Of a stretch of DNA of 64,000 nucleotides, positions 52,023 through 61,302 are shown one piece after another. A program made the translations under genes and the position numbers. Each line of letters opens with the position of its first letter. Position 1 is the stretch's first letter. Source of the DNA: Hyphomonadaceae bacterium UBA1933 (lineage in GTDB: Bacteria; Pseudomonadota; Alphaproteobacteria; Caulobacterales; Aquidulcibacteraceae); the NCBI GenBank assembly GCA_002337085.1, contig DDFH01000006.1, positions 897,098-961,097 of the forward strand, read 5' to 3'. Under the pieces are notes generated by a model, which had not been told where the DNA came from, made no database searches, and saw only the letters and a program-made list of their open reading frames with translations.

Positions 52023-53096
52023 TTATTTCGCGGTAGCTAATGACTTACGTTTCTTATTATTAACTACTGACATTAAGTATTTTCGAACCGGAATATCGTA
52101 ATATTTGTCTAAAATTGCGCAAAGTATAATGACGCAAGTCACAAATATACAAGCAAGCAAATATGAGGGTTCTATATTGTATTTATTTAATAAAGTCCCG
52201 TAAATCCAAACAATTGGCTGATGCAGAATATATAATGCGTAAGATGTAATCCCAAAAAAATCAAAAACTTTATTTAGCTTTTTATATGTAGATGTACAAA
52301 CTGCAAACATAACCAGAATTGGTATGCATACCATTTGCATGAATAATCGAAGGGTTACACTTACTTCAGGCATTAAAAATATTATCGAAAGTAATGCTAT
52401 TATTAAGATGCCAACAATTGGCGGAAAGCTGAATTTTTTGTGCAATTCAAGGCGATGAAATAAAATTCCCAGGCCAAAAGAGTATAAAGTTCTTAATATC
52501 CCCATATACCAGCTTCCAAACATGAAACCTGCACCCTCGACATGTCCATAACTAGACAGGGTGAAAAAGGCTATTCCTGACGCTAATATCAATAACGCCA
52601 ACAACTTGGTGTTTCTTACAAAAATCAAAAATGCCGCAAAGAACATATTCACAAGTAATTCATAGAATAATGACCACGCAGCTCCATTGATAAACAACCA
52701 AGTTTCAGCCTGATGTTTATATAATGATGGGATGAATAATAAGTTCAATAGGGTGTTGAACAATTTTGCAAAGTAAATATCTTGCAAGGTGAAAAGGTGA
52801 TAAATCTCAACGATTGATCCCAAAATTGTTCCAAGAAAGAATAATGGGTATAGCCTTATAATCCTTCTAATCAAAAATTCTTTAAAGTTATATTTTGCAA
52901 TTCCTTGAGACCAATATGTATGGGTTAATACAAACCCGCTTAACACAAAAAATAGGTCAACGGCCAAATATGCATAATGAATTTCATGTTTGATTAAAGG
53001 TGGTTCTGCTTTGTATAAATGAAAGAAAACAACAAAAACTGCCGCAAACCCTCTTATCCCATCCAATAATATAAATCTTTGGTTTTCTTTCTGCAA
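52023..53096 (-). CDS. Acyltransferase-3 family membrane protein (first copy)
   Basis: A 357-residue protein with about ten membrane helices. The family start is FILLDGIRGFAAVFVVFFHLYK, with the catalytic His in FFHLYK, followed by DLFFVLSGFVLTHTYW and RIIRLYPLFFLG. Members add acetyl or succinyl groups to surface polysaccharides, lipid A or peptidoglycan. It is AT-rich, ends in basic residues, and lies next to tRNA-Thr with a related gene on the other side. Substrate unknown. Confidence 0.9.
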   Translation of the reverse strand: MQKENQRFILLDGIRGFAAVFVVFFHLYKAEPPLIKHEIHYAYLAVDLFFVLSGFVLTHTYWSQGIAKYNFKEFLIRRIIRLYPLFFLGTILGSIVEIYHLFTLQDIYFAKLFNTLLNLLFIPSLYKHQAETWLFINGAAWSLFYELLVNMFFAAFLIFVRNTKLLALLILASGIAFFTLSSYGHVEGAGFMFGSWYMGILRTLYSFGLGILFHRLELHKKFSFPPIVGILIIALLSIIFLMPEVSVTLRLFMQMVCIPILVMFAVCTSTYKKLNKVFDFFGITSYALYILHQPIVWIYGTLLNKYNIEPSYLLACIFVTCVIILCAILDKYYDIPVRKYLMSVVNNKKRKSLATAK

Positions 53097-53258
53097 GATT
53101 GTCCAACTTTCTTAAATTAAGCTCGCTTTAAAGCACATGTTTGTAATTTAAATGTGAAATCATGAATACAATAAAGGCGTTTATTGCACGTGAATACTGC
53201 TTATGCTTAACAAATAGGCATAAGGTTAAATAATCCAAATACATGAGAGAGTAGATTG

Positions 53259-53272
53259 TTGACCAAGGTCAA
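53259..53272. repeat. 14-base perfect palindrome just 3' of tRNA-Thr
   Basis: TTGACCAAGGTCAA lies two bases after the CCA end of the tRNA gene. It can fold as a 5-bp stem with a 4-base loop. Further out, CTTATGC (53200-53206) pairs with GCATAAG (53218-53224). No strong T tract follows. They may mark tRNA 3' processing. Confidence 0.4.
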
Positions 53273-53274
53273 AA

Positions 53275-53349
53275 TGGTGCCGCAGAGAAGAATTGAACTT
53301 CCGACCCCGTCATTACCAATGACGTGCTCTACCACTGAGCTACTGCGGC
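53275..53349 (-). tRNA. tRNA-Thr (anticodon GGT)
   Basis: A 75-base tRNA on the minus strand. The acceptor arms GCCGCAG and CTGCGGC pair fully, with discriminator A and an encoded CCA end. The D arm contains GCTCAGTGGTAGAGC. The anticodon stem CGTCA/TGACG encloses the loop TTGGTAA, so the anticodon is GGT (Thr, ACC/ACT codons). The T arm contains GTTCAATTC. Confidence 0.96.
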
Positions 53350-53458
53350 ATACCTGATGTGGTACTAATTTTTGCTTCCTAGTCTAAAAAAATTCTTATG
53401 TGAAGTGTTTTATATGATATTTTTTTGACAAATGCTGCAAGCGGTTTAGTTTGTTATT

Positions 53459-54679
53459 TTAAGCGGATTTAGTATTTGTAATTTTATAAATCCATCGTCT
53501 TTCCATGGCTTGTTTTAACTTAACCCTTATTGGTGCATCATAATATATTGCCAATAAATATGAAATTATAATCATAGAAGGTATAGTGACCAAGCATAGA
53601 GTAATTACGGCATTATTGCCTTGTAAGTGGAAAGTATTATTTGCGAAAAAGCCTATTAATGCAATTATTGGGGAGTGAATAACATATAATGGAAATGAAA
53701 TATCCGCCAAGAAATTTGATGTTTTAAGCCATTTGCCTTTTATCTTATGCTTAGAGGCAAATAGAATAAGGCTTGGTGAAATTAATGTGAATAATAATGG
53801 GTAGATCCAAAATGGTAATGCTCTTCTTGGAAGGCAAAAGAACAGTATCAAAGACAAAATCAAAGCTATTGTTATCGCTATATTTGTTCGCGGTATTCTA
53901 TTGCGCATTCTAAAGATAAAGACGCCTAATGGAAAACAGAATGATACTCTTAATAACCCGCCAAGCATTGTTGGTTCATCGGTTTTGGGTGAATTAATAC
54001 CTAGGCTTTGATATGCCCAAAACATAAAGCCCAAAAAGCCAAATGTGCACAGTATAAAAAGCCTTTTATCGCTTAATTTTATAATCACCAAAGCAAAGCC
54101 AATATATGCGATATATTCAAAAAATAATGACCATAGCGCCCCGTTAAGCGGAAACATATCTTGCCCGCCAAATAATGCCTTTGGAACCATGAATATTGTC
54201 AGCATGAGGTCGTTTATGCTATTATTATCAAAGGCACCAGTAACCCTTAATGCCATTGATTGAATAACCATAAAACCGATCACGGCGCTTAAAACAACCA
54301 TTGGGCTTAGGCGTATTATCCGAAGGCTTATAAATTTTTTGAATTCAAAACCATCTTGCAATTTTCTTTCATAGGAATATGCAAGAACAAAACCACTAAG
54401 CATAAAGAAGAAATCAACAGCCATCATTGACATACCAATTAAGTCTGTTTGATTACCGTAACACCAGGCGTTAAACCTTATTAAACAATGGTACATAAAC
54501 ACAAATATTGCCGCAATGCCGCGCATACCATCGAGGATTGCAAAATGTGACGTTTCTTCAGCGTTTTTAATCAACTTGTTATGCCAATAATTGTTGTAAC
54601 TTATCGATACTAAATAAGGTGATAACTCTAATTTATAATTAAACTCTATGTAATTTATATTTGAACTGGAGAAAACCAA
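53459..54679 (-). CDS. Acyltransferase-3 family membrane protein (second copy)
   Basis: A ~370-406-residue protein with about ten membrane helices and the same family motifs: HFAILDGMRGIAAIFVFMYHCL with the catalytic His, MAVDFFFMLSGFVLAYSYE and RIIRLSPMVVLSAV. The first ~40 residues of the open frame (from TTG 54679) do not look like the family; TTG at about 54574, just before IKNAEET, is an alternative start, and no in-frame ATG lies before DGM. It is a relative of the gene at 52023, on the other side of tRNA-Thr. Confidence 0.85.
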   Translation of the reverse strand: MVFSSSNINYIEFNYKLELSPYLVSISYNNYWHNKLIKNAEETSHFAILDGMRGIAAIFVFMYHCLIRFNAWCYGNQTDLIGMSMMAVDFFFMLSGFVLAYSYERKLQDGFEFKKFISLRIIRLSPMVVLSAVIGFMVIQSMALRVTGAFDNNSINDLMLTIFMVPKALFGGQDMFPLNGALWSLFFEYIAYIGFALVIIKLSDKRLFILCTFGFLGFMFWAYQSLGINSPKTDEPTMLGGLLRVSFCFPLGVFIFRMRNRIPRTNIAITIALILSLILFFCLPRRALPFWIYPLLFTLISPSLILFASKHKIKGKWLKTSNFLADISFPLYVIHSPIIALIGFFANNTFHLQGNNAVITLCLVTIPSMIIISYLLAIYYDAPIRVKLKQAMERRWIYKITNTKSA

Positions 54680-54757
54680 TAAAGAAATTTATTGAAAAAA
54701 ATGCTGAAAACCTTATGCAGAACTTTAGAGTTAAATTGCAAAAGGTATAATTGGCCA

Positions 54758-54889
54758 ATGACAGAGCAAAAACCGCAAAAGCCAAAATCAAAAAAACAAA
54801 CCCGTGAAGAAAAGCTTGCCAAAGCTTTGCGCGATAATCTTCGCCGCCGCAAAGAAAATGCACAGGAAAATCAGAATAAATCAAAATAA
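54758..54889 (+). CDS. Small Lys/Arg-rich protein upstream of murA
   Basis: A 43-residue highly charged protein with TREEKLAKALRDNLRRRK in the middle. Similar tiny proteins with an EERLAxALRxNLxRRK core occur in front of murA in many alphaproteobacteria; function is not known. ATG 54758 is chosen, as the part encoded upstream of it does not match. It lies 84 bases before murA. Confidence 0.7.
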   Translation: MTEQKPQKPKSKKQTREEKLAKALRDNLRRRKENAQENQNKSK

Positions 54890-54973
54890 TTATGCTTAAA
54901 GCACTTTAATATTTAGGCATAAATAGGCATAAGCCAGATATATTTTTATGTGCATATAAAAAGGTTACTTTAA

Positions 54974-56248
54974 ATGGATAAAATCGCCATCACCGGTGGG
55001 AATGAATTAAACGGCAAAATTCATATTTCGGGTGCAAAAAACTCTGCCCTTAAGTTACAGGCGGCGGCACTTTTGACAAGTGAACCAATGGTAATCACAA
55101 ATATGCCAGAGCTTGCGGATACCCGCTTTATGGTGCAGCTTTTGGAACAATTGGGCATGACCGTTTATTGGCCAAAAGGTTCAGGGCGGATGCAAACCCA
55201 TATTCCTGAAATTCGTTCAACTATCGCGCCATATGATTTAGTTCGCAAAATGCGCGCGACCTTTAACGTTTTGGGGCCTTTGCTTGCGCGTGAAGGTCAT
55301 GCCACGGTTTCTTTGCCTGGTGGTTGTGCGATTGGTGCGCGCCCGGTTGATCTTCACCTTAAAGCATTTGAAGCAATGGGTGCGGATATTGTGATTGAAG
55401 GTGGCTATGTAAAGGCGGCGGCATTGCGCGGGCTTAAAGGGGCGCATGTGGTATTCCCATTTGTTTCAGTTGGAGCAACCGAACATGCAATGCTTGCGGC
55501 GGTGCTTGCCGATGGTGAGACTGTGCTTGAAAATGCCGCGCGTGAGCCGGAGATTGTGGATATTGCCAATTGTCTAATCGCAATGGGTGCAAAGATTGAA
55601 GGTGCGGGCACATCAACCATTACCATTCAGGGTGTTACCTCATTAAAAGGCATTAATTACAAAGTTATTCCAGACCGTATCGAAGCCGGAACTTTCGCAT
55701 GTTGTGTTGCCGCCACAGGTGGTGAGGTGGTTTTGACCGATGTTGTACCATCAACCCTTGGTGCATTGCTTAATGCCCTGCGTCAGGCGGGCGTTGGTGT
55801 TGAAACTGGTGAAGATTATATCAAAATCACCCGCGACAAAAACGTTCCTATCAAAGCGGTTGATATTGATACCCAGCCACACCCTGGTTTTCCAACCGAT
55901 TTACAGGCTCAATTCATGGGGCTTATGACCATTGCCGATGGCACAAGTATTTTCCGTGAAAATATTTTTGAAAACCGCTTTATGCACGCGCCTGAATTGC
56001 GCCGTCTTGGCGCTGATATTACGGTTCGTGGTAATGAGGCGGTGGTTCGCGGTGTCAAGCAGCTTAAAGGCGCACAAGTTATGGCGACTGATTTGCGGGC
56101 ATCGGTTTCACTTGTTATTGCGGGTCTTGTTGCCGAAGGGGAAACCCTTATCGGTCGGGTTTATCACCTTGATCGTGGTTTTGAGAATTTGGAAGAAAAG
56201 CTTTCAAACTGCGGCGCGAAAATCGCCCGCATAAGTGGTGCTGAATAA
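54974..56248 (+). CDS. murA: UDP-N-acetylglucosamine 1-carboxyvinyltransferase
   Basis: A 424-residue enzyme that adds enolpyruvate to UDP-GlcNAc, the first committed step of peptidoglycan synthesis. The start reads KIAITGGNELNGKIHISGAKNSAL. The catalytic loop LPGGCAIGARPVDLH keeps the Cys that fosfomycin attacks, so no intrinsic resistance by Cys-to-Asp change is expected. DRIEAGTFACCVAATGG and HPGFPTDLQAQFMGL are also typical. First large gene of the murA-hisD block. Confidence 0.97.
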   Translation: MDKIAITGGNELNGKIHISGAKNSALKLQAAALLTSEPMVITNMPELADTRFMVQLLEQLGMTVYWPKGSGRMQTHIPEIRSTIAPYDLVRKMRATFNVLGPLLAREGHATVSLPGGCAIGARPVDLHLKAFEAMGADIVIEGGYVKAAALRGLKGAHVVFPFVSVGATEHAMLAAVLADGETVLENAAREPEIVDIANCLIAMGAKIEGAGTSTITIQGVTSLKGINYKVIPDRIEAGTFACCVAATGGEVVLTDVVPSTLGALLNALRQAGVGVETGEDYIKITRDKNVPIKAVDIDTQPHPGFPTDLQAQFMGLMTIADGTSIFRENIFENRFMHAPELRRLGADITVRGNEAVVRGVKQLKGAQVMATDLRASVSLVIAGLVAEGETLIGRVYHLDRGFENLEEKLSNCGAKIARISGAE

Positions 56249-56257
56249 GGGGGTAAA

Positions 56258-56674
56258 ATGCGTCTGATTGCACTTGAAGCCGAAGATTTAAATACCATTG
56301 CGGCGGCGTGTCAGGATGCGTTGTTTTTGGCACAAAATGCCACCTATTCGGCACAAAAGCGTGAATTTACTCTTTTGATAAATCGCTTCAGATGGGAAGA
56401 TGACGCAAAGAACCAACGGGTTCAGGCATTATTATCCTTTTCATCGGTAAAAAGCGTGAAGGCACTTGGGGTTGATAAAAATTCCCAAATACCAAAGTCT
56501 ATTCTGTCTATTGAATTTAAATCGTCTAATGAACCGCCAGAAGGTGAAATAATATTTGAACTTGCAGGCGGTGGTAAAATCTCGCTTGGGGTTGAATGCG
56601 TTGATATTATCCTTGGCGATATTGGCGAGGCGATGGATGTAAAAAAACGTCCAGACCATAATGGTGATAAATAA
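56258..56674 (+). CDS. DUF2948 family protein
   Basis: A 138-residue soluble protein starting MRLIALEAEDLNTIAAACQD, with KREFTLLINRFRWED and, near the end, LECVDIILGDIGE-like sequence. This matches the alphaproteobacterial DUF2948 family always found between murA and hisD. Function unknown. It overlaps hisD by one base (TAATG). Confidence 0.9.
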   Translation: MRLIALEAEDLNTIAAACQDALFLAQNATYSAQKREFTLLINRFRWEDDAKNQRVQALLSFSSVKSVKALGVDKNSQIPKSILSIEFKSSNEPPEGEIIFELAGGGKISLGVECVDIILGDIGEAMDVKKRPDHNGDK

Positions 56675-57975
56675 TGGCAAAACTTTTGTTTGCAAAAGAT
56701 GACGGATTTATGGGGGAATATAAAGCCCTTTTAAATTCACGTGGGGAAAATGTTGATGAGGCACAAATTATTGCGGCCCAAATCATTAAAGACGTGCGTG
56801 CACACGGTTTTGCCCATTTGCAAGCATTATCGCAAAAGTTTGATAAATACGAATTAACCCAAGATAATTTTAAAATCACTGCGGCGCAAATTGATGCCGC
56901 AACCGATAAATGTGCGCCAGAAGTTTTAAAAGCGCTTGAAGTTGCCGCGCAAAGAATTGCCGACTTCCACGGAAAATCCTTACCCAAAGATGGCTTTTAC
57001 GAGGATGCAGACGGCATTGGCATGGGTTGGCGCTGGGGGGCTGTGGATGCGGCGGGGCTTTATGCGCCCGGTGGTTTGGCGGCTTATCCATCAAGTGTTT
57101 TGATGAATGCTGTTCCTGCCAAGGTGGCGGGGGTAGGGCGAATTTTAATGGCAACGCCGCCAAATAAATTGCATGAAAATCCGGCTATTTTGGCGGCGGC
57201 AAAAATTGCGGGCGTTACCGATGTTTACGGCGTTGGCGGTGCGCAGGCGATTGCGGCAATGGCCTATGGTGTCGAAGGTTTGGACGCGGTTGATGTTATT
57301 GTGGGCCCTGGGAATGCGTTTGTAAGCACGGCAAAAAAACTGGTCTTTGGCGATGTTGGTATCGATAGTGTTGCCGGCCCATCAGAAGTTTTCATCATTG
57401 CCGACGCGGGTGCGGATGCCGAAATTTTGGCGTGCGATTTACTGGCCCAAGCTGAACATGATGAGCAGGCGCAATCTATTCTTTTCACCGATAATACTGC
57501 CTTTGGGCAAAAGGTTATGCAGGCGGTCGATGCCCAAATTGCAAATGGCATTATTGCGGCACCTGCGGCTGCATCATGGCGCGATTATTGCGCGGTAATT
57601 ATTGTTGAAAAACTTGTTGAGGCAATTGATTTGGTGAATATTGGCGCACCAGAGCATCTTGAGATTGCCACAGAAAACCCTGATGAGTTTTTGCCATATA
57701 TCCGTCATTCCGGTTCGATTTTTATTGGGCATTATACGCCCGAATCCTTGGGTGATTATGTTGCGGGGCCAAACCACGTATTGCCAACTGGGCGGCGCGC
57801 GCGTTTTTCATCGGGTCTTTCAGTCCTTAATTTCATGAAGCGCACAACATTACTGCGTGCGACTAAAATAGGACTTGAAAATATTGGCCCATATGCCAGT
57901 GTGTTGGCGCGTGCCGAAGGGCTTCCAGCGCATGGTCATAGTGTTGATATTAGGTTGAAGAAATATGGGGAATGA
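56674..57975 (+). CDS. hisD: Histidinol dehydrogenase
   Basis: A 433-residue zinc enzyme that oxidises histidinol to histidine in two NAD-dependent steps. Landmarks are APGGLAAYPSSVLMNAVPAKVAG, IVGPGNAFVSTAKKLVFG, AGPSEVFIIAD, LAQAEHDEQAQSILFT with zinc ligands, and GPNHVLPTGRRARFSSGLSV. It overlaps the next gene by 11 bases. No other his gene is in the window, as usual for this block. Confidence 0.97.
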   Translation: MAKLLFAKDDGFMGEYKALLNSRGENVDEAQIIAAQIIKDVRAHGFAHLQALSQKFDKYELTQDNFKITAAQIDAATDKCAPEVLKALEVAAQRIADFHGKSLPKDGFYEDADGIGMGWRWGAVDAAGLYAPGGLAAYPSSVLMNAVPAKVAGVGRILMATPPNKLHENPAILAAAKIAGVTDVYGVGGAQAIAAMAYGVEGLDAVDVIVGPGNAFVSTAKKLVFGDVGIDSVAGPSEVFIIADAGADAEILACDLLAQAEHDEQAQSILFTDNTAFGQKVMQAVDAQIANGIIAAPAAASWRDYCAVIIVEKLVEAIDLVNIGAPEHLEIATENPDEFLPYIRHSGSIFIGHYTPESLGDYVAGPNHVLPTGRRARFSSGLSVLNFMKRTTLLRATKIGLENIGPYASVLARAEGLPAHGHSVDIRLKKYGE

Positions 57976-58453
57976 ATCCGCGAAAAATACTAATTTTCTT
58001 ACGGATGTCGAGCTTGACCCCGATTCCCTTGCAATGGCTAATCAGGATGTTTTGCACGAAAGACGAATTGCCATTTTCGACCTACTCGAAGAAAACTATT
58101 TTGAAGTCGAAGGAACTGACGCAGGGCCATATAAATTATATATTTCTGTTTCTGATCAAAGACTTGTATTTGATATTCGCGATGCCAATGAAGCGCCGGT
58201 AAAAACGCATATATTATCACTTTCGCCTCTACGCCGAATTATTCGTGATTATTTGATGATTTGCGATAGCTATCACCATGCAATTCGCAATTCTACACCC
58301 TCACAGATTGAGGCAATCGATATGGGGCGGCGTGGCCTTCATAATGAAGGAACCGAACTGTTGGAGCTTCGCTTAAAAGGCAAAATAAACCTTAATTTCG
58401 ACACGGCGCGGCGGCTCTTTACCCTTGTATGTGCGCTTCACATAAGGCTGTGA
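57965..58453 (+). CDS. UPF0262 family protein
   Basis: A 162-residue soluble protein of an alphaproteobacterial family of unknown function. The core reads IAIFDLLEENYFEVEG, GPYKLYISVSDQRLVFDI, LSLSPLRRIIRDYLMICDSYHHAIR and DMGRRGLHNEGTELL. Its position after hisD and before the phosphatase is conserved. Confidence 0.93.
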   Translation: MGNESAKNTNFLTDVELDPDSLAMANQDVLHERRIAIFDLLEENYFEVEGTDAGPYKLYISVSDQRLVFDIRDANEAPVKTHILSLSPLRRIIRDYLMICDSYHHAIRNSTPSQIEAIDMGRRGLHNEGTELLELRLKGKINLNFDTARRLFTLVCALHIRL

Positions 58454-58454
58454 A

Positions 58455-58901
58455 ATGGAGAGTAGCCTTGAGAGACCGCCACAGGCTATACTTTTTGCCT
58501 GCACTATGAATTCGATACGTTCACCAATGGCGGAGGCATTATTCAAACTTCGCTTTGGGACGCGCGCTTATTGCGATTCATGCGGCCTTAGAAAAGGGAC
58601 GATTGACCCCATGGCGGTTTTTGCAATGGATGATTTGGGGTTCGATTTATCAAAACATCGTGCAAAAACCTTTGATATGTTGGACGATGATAATTTTGAC
58701 TTAATCATAACCTTATCGCCAGAAGCACATCACCGCGCACTTGAATTTACGCGCCACTTGTCTTTGGAGGTTGAGTTTTGGAATACGTTCGACCCCTCAT
58801 TGGCAGAAGGAACACGTGAACAGCGTATGGATGCCTTTATCGAAGTTCGCAATCAACTTGATAGAAAAATTCGTGATAGATTTGCCGAATTAAAGCCTTA
58901 A
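58455..58901 (+). CDS. Low-molecular-weight phosphotyrosine phosphatase-like protein
   Basis: A 148-residue phosphatase-fold protein. The P-loop FACTMNSIRSPMAEAL keeps the C-x5-R-S catalytic signature, and FWNTFDPSLAEG supplies a general-acid Asp region. Family members act on phosphotyrosine or arsenate. It starts one base after the UPF0262 stop and ends the murA-hisD block. Real substrate unknown. Confidence 0.88.
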   Translation: MESSLERPPQAILFACTMNSIRSPMAEALFKLRFGTRAYCDSCGLRKGTIDPMAVFAMDDLGFDLSKHRAKTFDMLDDDNFDLIITLSPEAHHRALEFTRHLSLEVEFWNTFDPSLAEGTREQRMDAFIEVRNQLDRKIRDRFAELKP

Positions 58902-58943
58902 TTTTATTTTAATTAACTTTTCTTTACTTTTGGAAGGTTGGAA

Positions 58944-59531
58944 ATGTTAAAAAAAATCATAACACTATTAGGTTTTGTCGGTTTGGCAGGTTGCACAACG
59001 GTTACTGCGCCGTTGCCAAAGGCCGTGTCTGATTGGCCATTTGAAAATAAAGATAAGGTGACTTTTGTTCTTAGCGAAGATGCGGTTATGGACAAGGGGA
59101 TTTCTGAGGCAAAAGAGGGCAAAAGTAAAGGCGAAGAGCTTTTGATAGAAATTAAAAAGAATAGCCCTGCGAACGAATTATCATATCTTGACAATAATCT
59201 AATTCATAAAGCAAAAATCTGGTTTAAAAAATCACCAAATGAAAAAGATGTTTATGCTTTTGCATTCTCTTTGCCGCTTTCTGAAAAAGATAAACTCGAT
59301 AGCCCTGAAGATATCGAAATGATGAATACCGCGATTTATTCACGTGGAAAATTTGTGCAACAAGATGGAAAAATGATTTTCCAAACCTATGTCCTTAAAT
59401 GCCCGTCGGATAGAGTGCAAAAGCAAACTGATTGCCCATATAAAACAGAGGCAGAGGCGTGGGATGCCGCTTTAACTCTACCAATTGATGGTGATGGTGA
59501 AAAAGATACCATCCCGTTTCTTGTTAAATAA
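58944..59531 (+). CDS. Hypothetical lipoprotein
   Basis: A 195-residue protein with a lipoprotein signal, MLKKIITLLGFVGLAGC, cut before Cys17. The mature part is hydrophilic and Lys/Glu-rich, with two late Cys (LKCPSDRVQKQTDCPYKTE), and shows no motif I recognise. ATG 58944 follows TGGAAGG. It is convergent with glpK, whose stop abuts its own. Confidence 0.7.
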   Translation: MLKKIITLLGFVGLAGCTTVTAPLPKAVSDWPFENKDKVTFVLSEDAVMDKGISEAKEGKSKGEELLIEIKKNSPANELSYLDNNLIHKAKIWFKKSPNEKDVYAFAFSLPLSEKDKLDSPEDIEMMNTAIYSRGKFVQQDGKMIFQTYVLKCPSDRVQKQTDCPYKTEAEAWDAALTLPIDGDGEKDTIPFLVK

Positions 59532-60950
59532 TTAGGCTTTTATAACCGCATTTTGCCAGCCTTCAATAAGGCTTTGTCTTAAAATGTCTGGCATTTGCGG
59601 TTTATAAATTTTGCTTTCAATCAGATTTGCCCCGGAATTAATTGCAATTCGTGCCGCGCCCATTGCGGTCATTTCAAGGTCACCGGGTTTTTCAACATTA
59701 ATATCACATATATCGGCAAGAAATTGGCAAAAGAACTCATTGTGAACCATGCCGCCATCAATGCGCAAAATTTCAATATTTACGCCATCTTTTTTTAATG
59801 CCTCGAGTAAATCACGGGTTTGGTAGGCACTGGCCTCTAGTGCGGCGCGAACTATATGTGCGCGCCCAGTTTTGCGGCCAAGCCCCGTGATAATTCCACG
59901 TGCATCAGGTCGCCAATGCGGTGCGCCAAGCCCCGTAAAGGCCGGCACAAAATAAACCCCGCCATTATCGGGAATGGATTGTGCCAGGGTTTCGGTTTCA
60001 TCGGCGGTTTTTACCAATCCCAATTCATCACGGACATATTGAATGGCGGTTCCCGCATTTAAAACCGCCCCCTCTAGGGCATAATTGGTTTTACCCTTTA
60101 TCTGGCTTGCGATGGTTAAAAGCATTTTATTGGTGGAATTTGTTGGCCTATCTTCCAATTGCACCATTAAAAATGCGCCCGTGCCAAAGGTGATTTTTGC
60201 CTGACCGTTTGTTGCGCAATTTTGCCCCATTAATGCCGCCTGTTGATCGCCCAATATGCCAGTAATGGGAATTGATGCACCAAAAAGTGTGGTTTCGCCA
60301 AAATTGGCGTTGGAATCGCGTACTTCGGGCAAGATTTGCGGCGGAATGGAAAACATCGCCAATAATTCCATGTCCCATTGGTTAGTATGAATATTGAATA
60401 ATGCAGTGCGCGAAGCGTTGGAGGCATCGGTGGCGTGTATTTTGCCGCCGGTTAAATTCCAAACCAGCCAGCTATCAACATTACCAAATGCGATTTCCCC
60501 CGCCACGCAACGCGCAAAAAGCCCATCAATATTTTTCAATAACCAGCGAATTTTAAAGGCGCTAAAATAGGCATCTGCAAGCAGACCTGTTTTTTCATTT
60601 AAAACTTTTTCAAGACCAGTCGCCCGCAATTCATCGCAAAAATCGCTGCCGCGTCTATCTTGCCATACAAGGGCATTATGAATTGGCTTTCCGGTTTTTC
60701 GCTCCCACAGAATTGTGGTTTCGCGTTGGTTGGTTATGCCGATACAATCAATTTTTTGATTATCCGCCGCCTCTTTGGCAACCTCAAAAGTATTTTGCCA
60801 AATAATATTGGCATCCTGTTCAACAATGTCAGGGGAAGGGGATATAAGTGGGACTGGCAATTGCACAAATTCCCCGCGCAAGAAGTTTTCATTATAAACT
60901 GCTGCACGGGTTGACGATGTGCCTTCATCAATCACCAGAATTTTTGCCAT
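59532..60950 (-). CDS. glpK: Glycerol kinase
   Basis: A 472-residue FGGY-family sugar kinase that phosphorylates glycerol with ATP. Landmarks are VIDEGTSSTRAAVYN, IGITNQRETTILW, HNALVWQDRRGSDFC, GILGDQQAALMGQNC, FGTGAFLMVQ and RIDGGMVHNEFFCQFLAD. The family usually runs about 495-500 residues, so this is slightly short, mostly in loops. No glpF, glpD or glpR lies next to it. The start follows TTTTTAAAAAGGGGCAGGAA on the minus strand. Confidence 0.93.
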   Translation of the reverse strand: MAKILVIDEGTSSTRAAVYNENFLRGEFVQLPVPLISPSPDIVEQDANIIWQNTFEVAKEAADNQKIDCIGITNQRETTILWERKTGKPIHNALVWQDRRGSDFCDELRATGLEKVLNEKTGLLADAYFSAFKIRWLLKNIDGLFARCVAGEIAFGNVDSWLVWNLTGGKIHATDASNASRTALFNIHTNQWDMELLAMFSIPPQILPEVRDSNANFGETTLFGASIPITGILGDQQAALMGQNCATNGQAKITFGTGAFLMVQLEDRPTNSTNKMLLTIASQIKGKTNYALEGAVLNAGTAIQYVRDELGLVKTADETETLAQSIPDNGGVYFVPAFTGLGAPHWRPDARGIITGLGRKTGRAHIVRAALEASAYQTRDLLEALKKDGVNIEILRIDGGMVHNEFFCQFLADICDINVEKPGDLEMTAMGAARIAINSGANLIESKIYKPQMPDILRQSLIEGWQNAVIKA

Positions 60951-60990
60951 TTCCTGCCCCTTTTTAAATAATTTAGCTTGAAATTATATT

Positions 60991-61002
60991 TTGTACATAC
61001 AA
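60991..61002. promoter_or_regulatory. Candidate operator of the RelBE-type pair
   Basis: TTGTA-CA-TACAA is a 5-bp inverted repeat 55 bases before the antitoxin ATG, in an AT-rich promoter-like stretch. Autorepression by the antitoxin is the usual arrangement. Confidence 0.45.
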
Positions 61003-61056
61003 TATTGAAAGGGTGTAAATTATGTGCTATATATAGACCAAAATAAAGGGTTAAAT

Positions 61057-61302
61057 ATGCAACGTGTTGAGGCTGATATTGCCATAAGTATTTCTGATTT
61101 AAAAAAGAATTTATCTAATGTAATTCGTGAAACCCGCGATGAGGCTGTGGCGATTCTTAATCACAACAAGGTTGCATCATATCTTTTGCCTGCAAAATTA
61201 TATGAAGATTTAATGGATAGGCTTGAAGATCTTGAGATTGCAGAAATTATCAAATCCCGCGCCAATGAAACCCCAATAAAGGTTGAATTGAATGAGTTAT
61301 AG
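61057..61302 (+). CDS. Phd/YefM/RelB-type antitoxin
   Basis: An 81-residue antitoxin. The N-terminal DNA-binding part reads AISISDLKKNLSNVIRETRDEAVAILNHNKVASYLLPA, the Phd/YefM fold pattern, and the C-terminal helix is expected to cover the toxin. ATG 61057 follows AAAGGG; the TTG-type frame to 61024 is rejected. It overlaps the toxin gene by 11 bases. Confidence 0.85.
   Translation: MQRVEADIAISISDLKKNLSNVIRETRDEAVAILNHNKVASYLLPAKLYEDLMDRLEDLEIAEIIKSRANETPIKVELNEL

Noticed and set aside
53212..54933. 13-base direct repeat AAATAGGCATAAG at 53212 and 54921 bracketing tRNA-Thr, an acyltransferase and a small gene, like an attachment-site duplication
   Set aside because: In 64 kb of AT-rich DNA many 13-base exact repeats are expected by chance, there is no integrase, and the copies do not match the tRNA 3' end.
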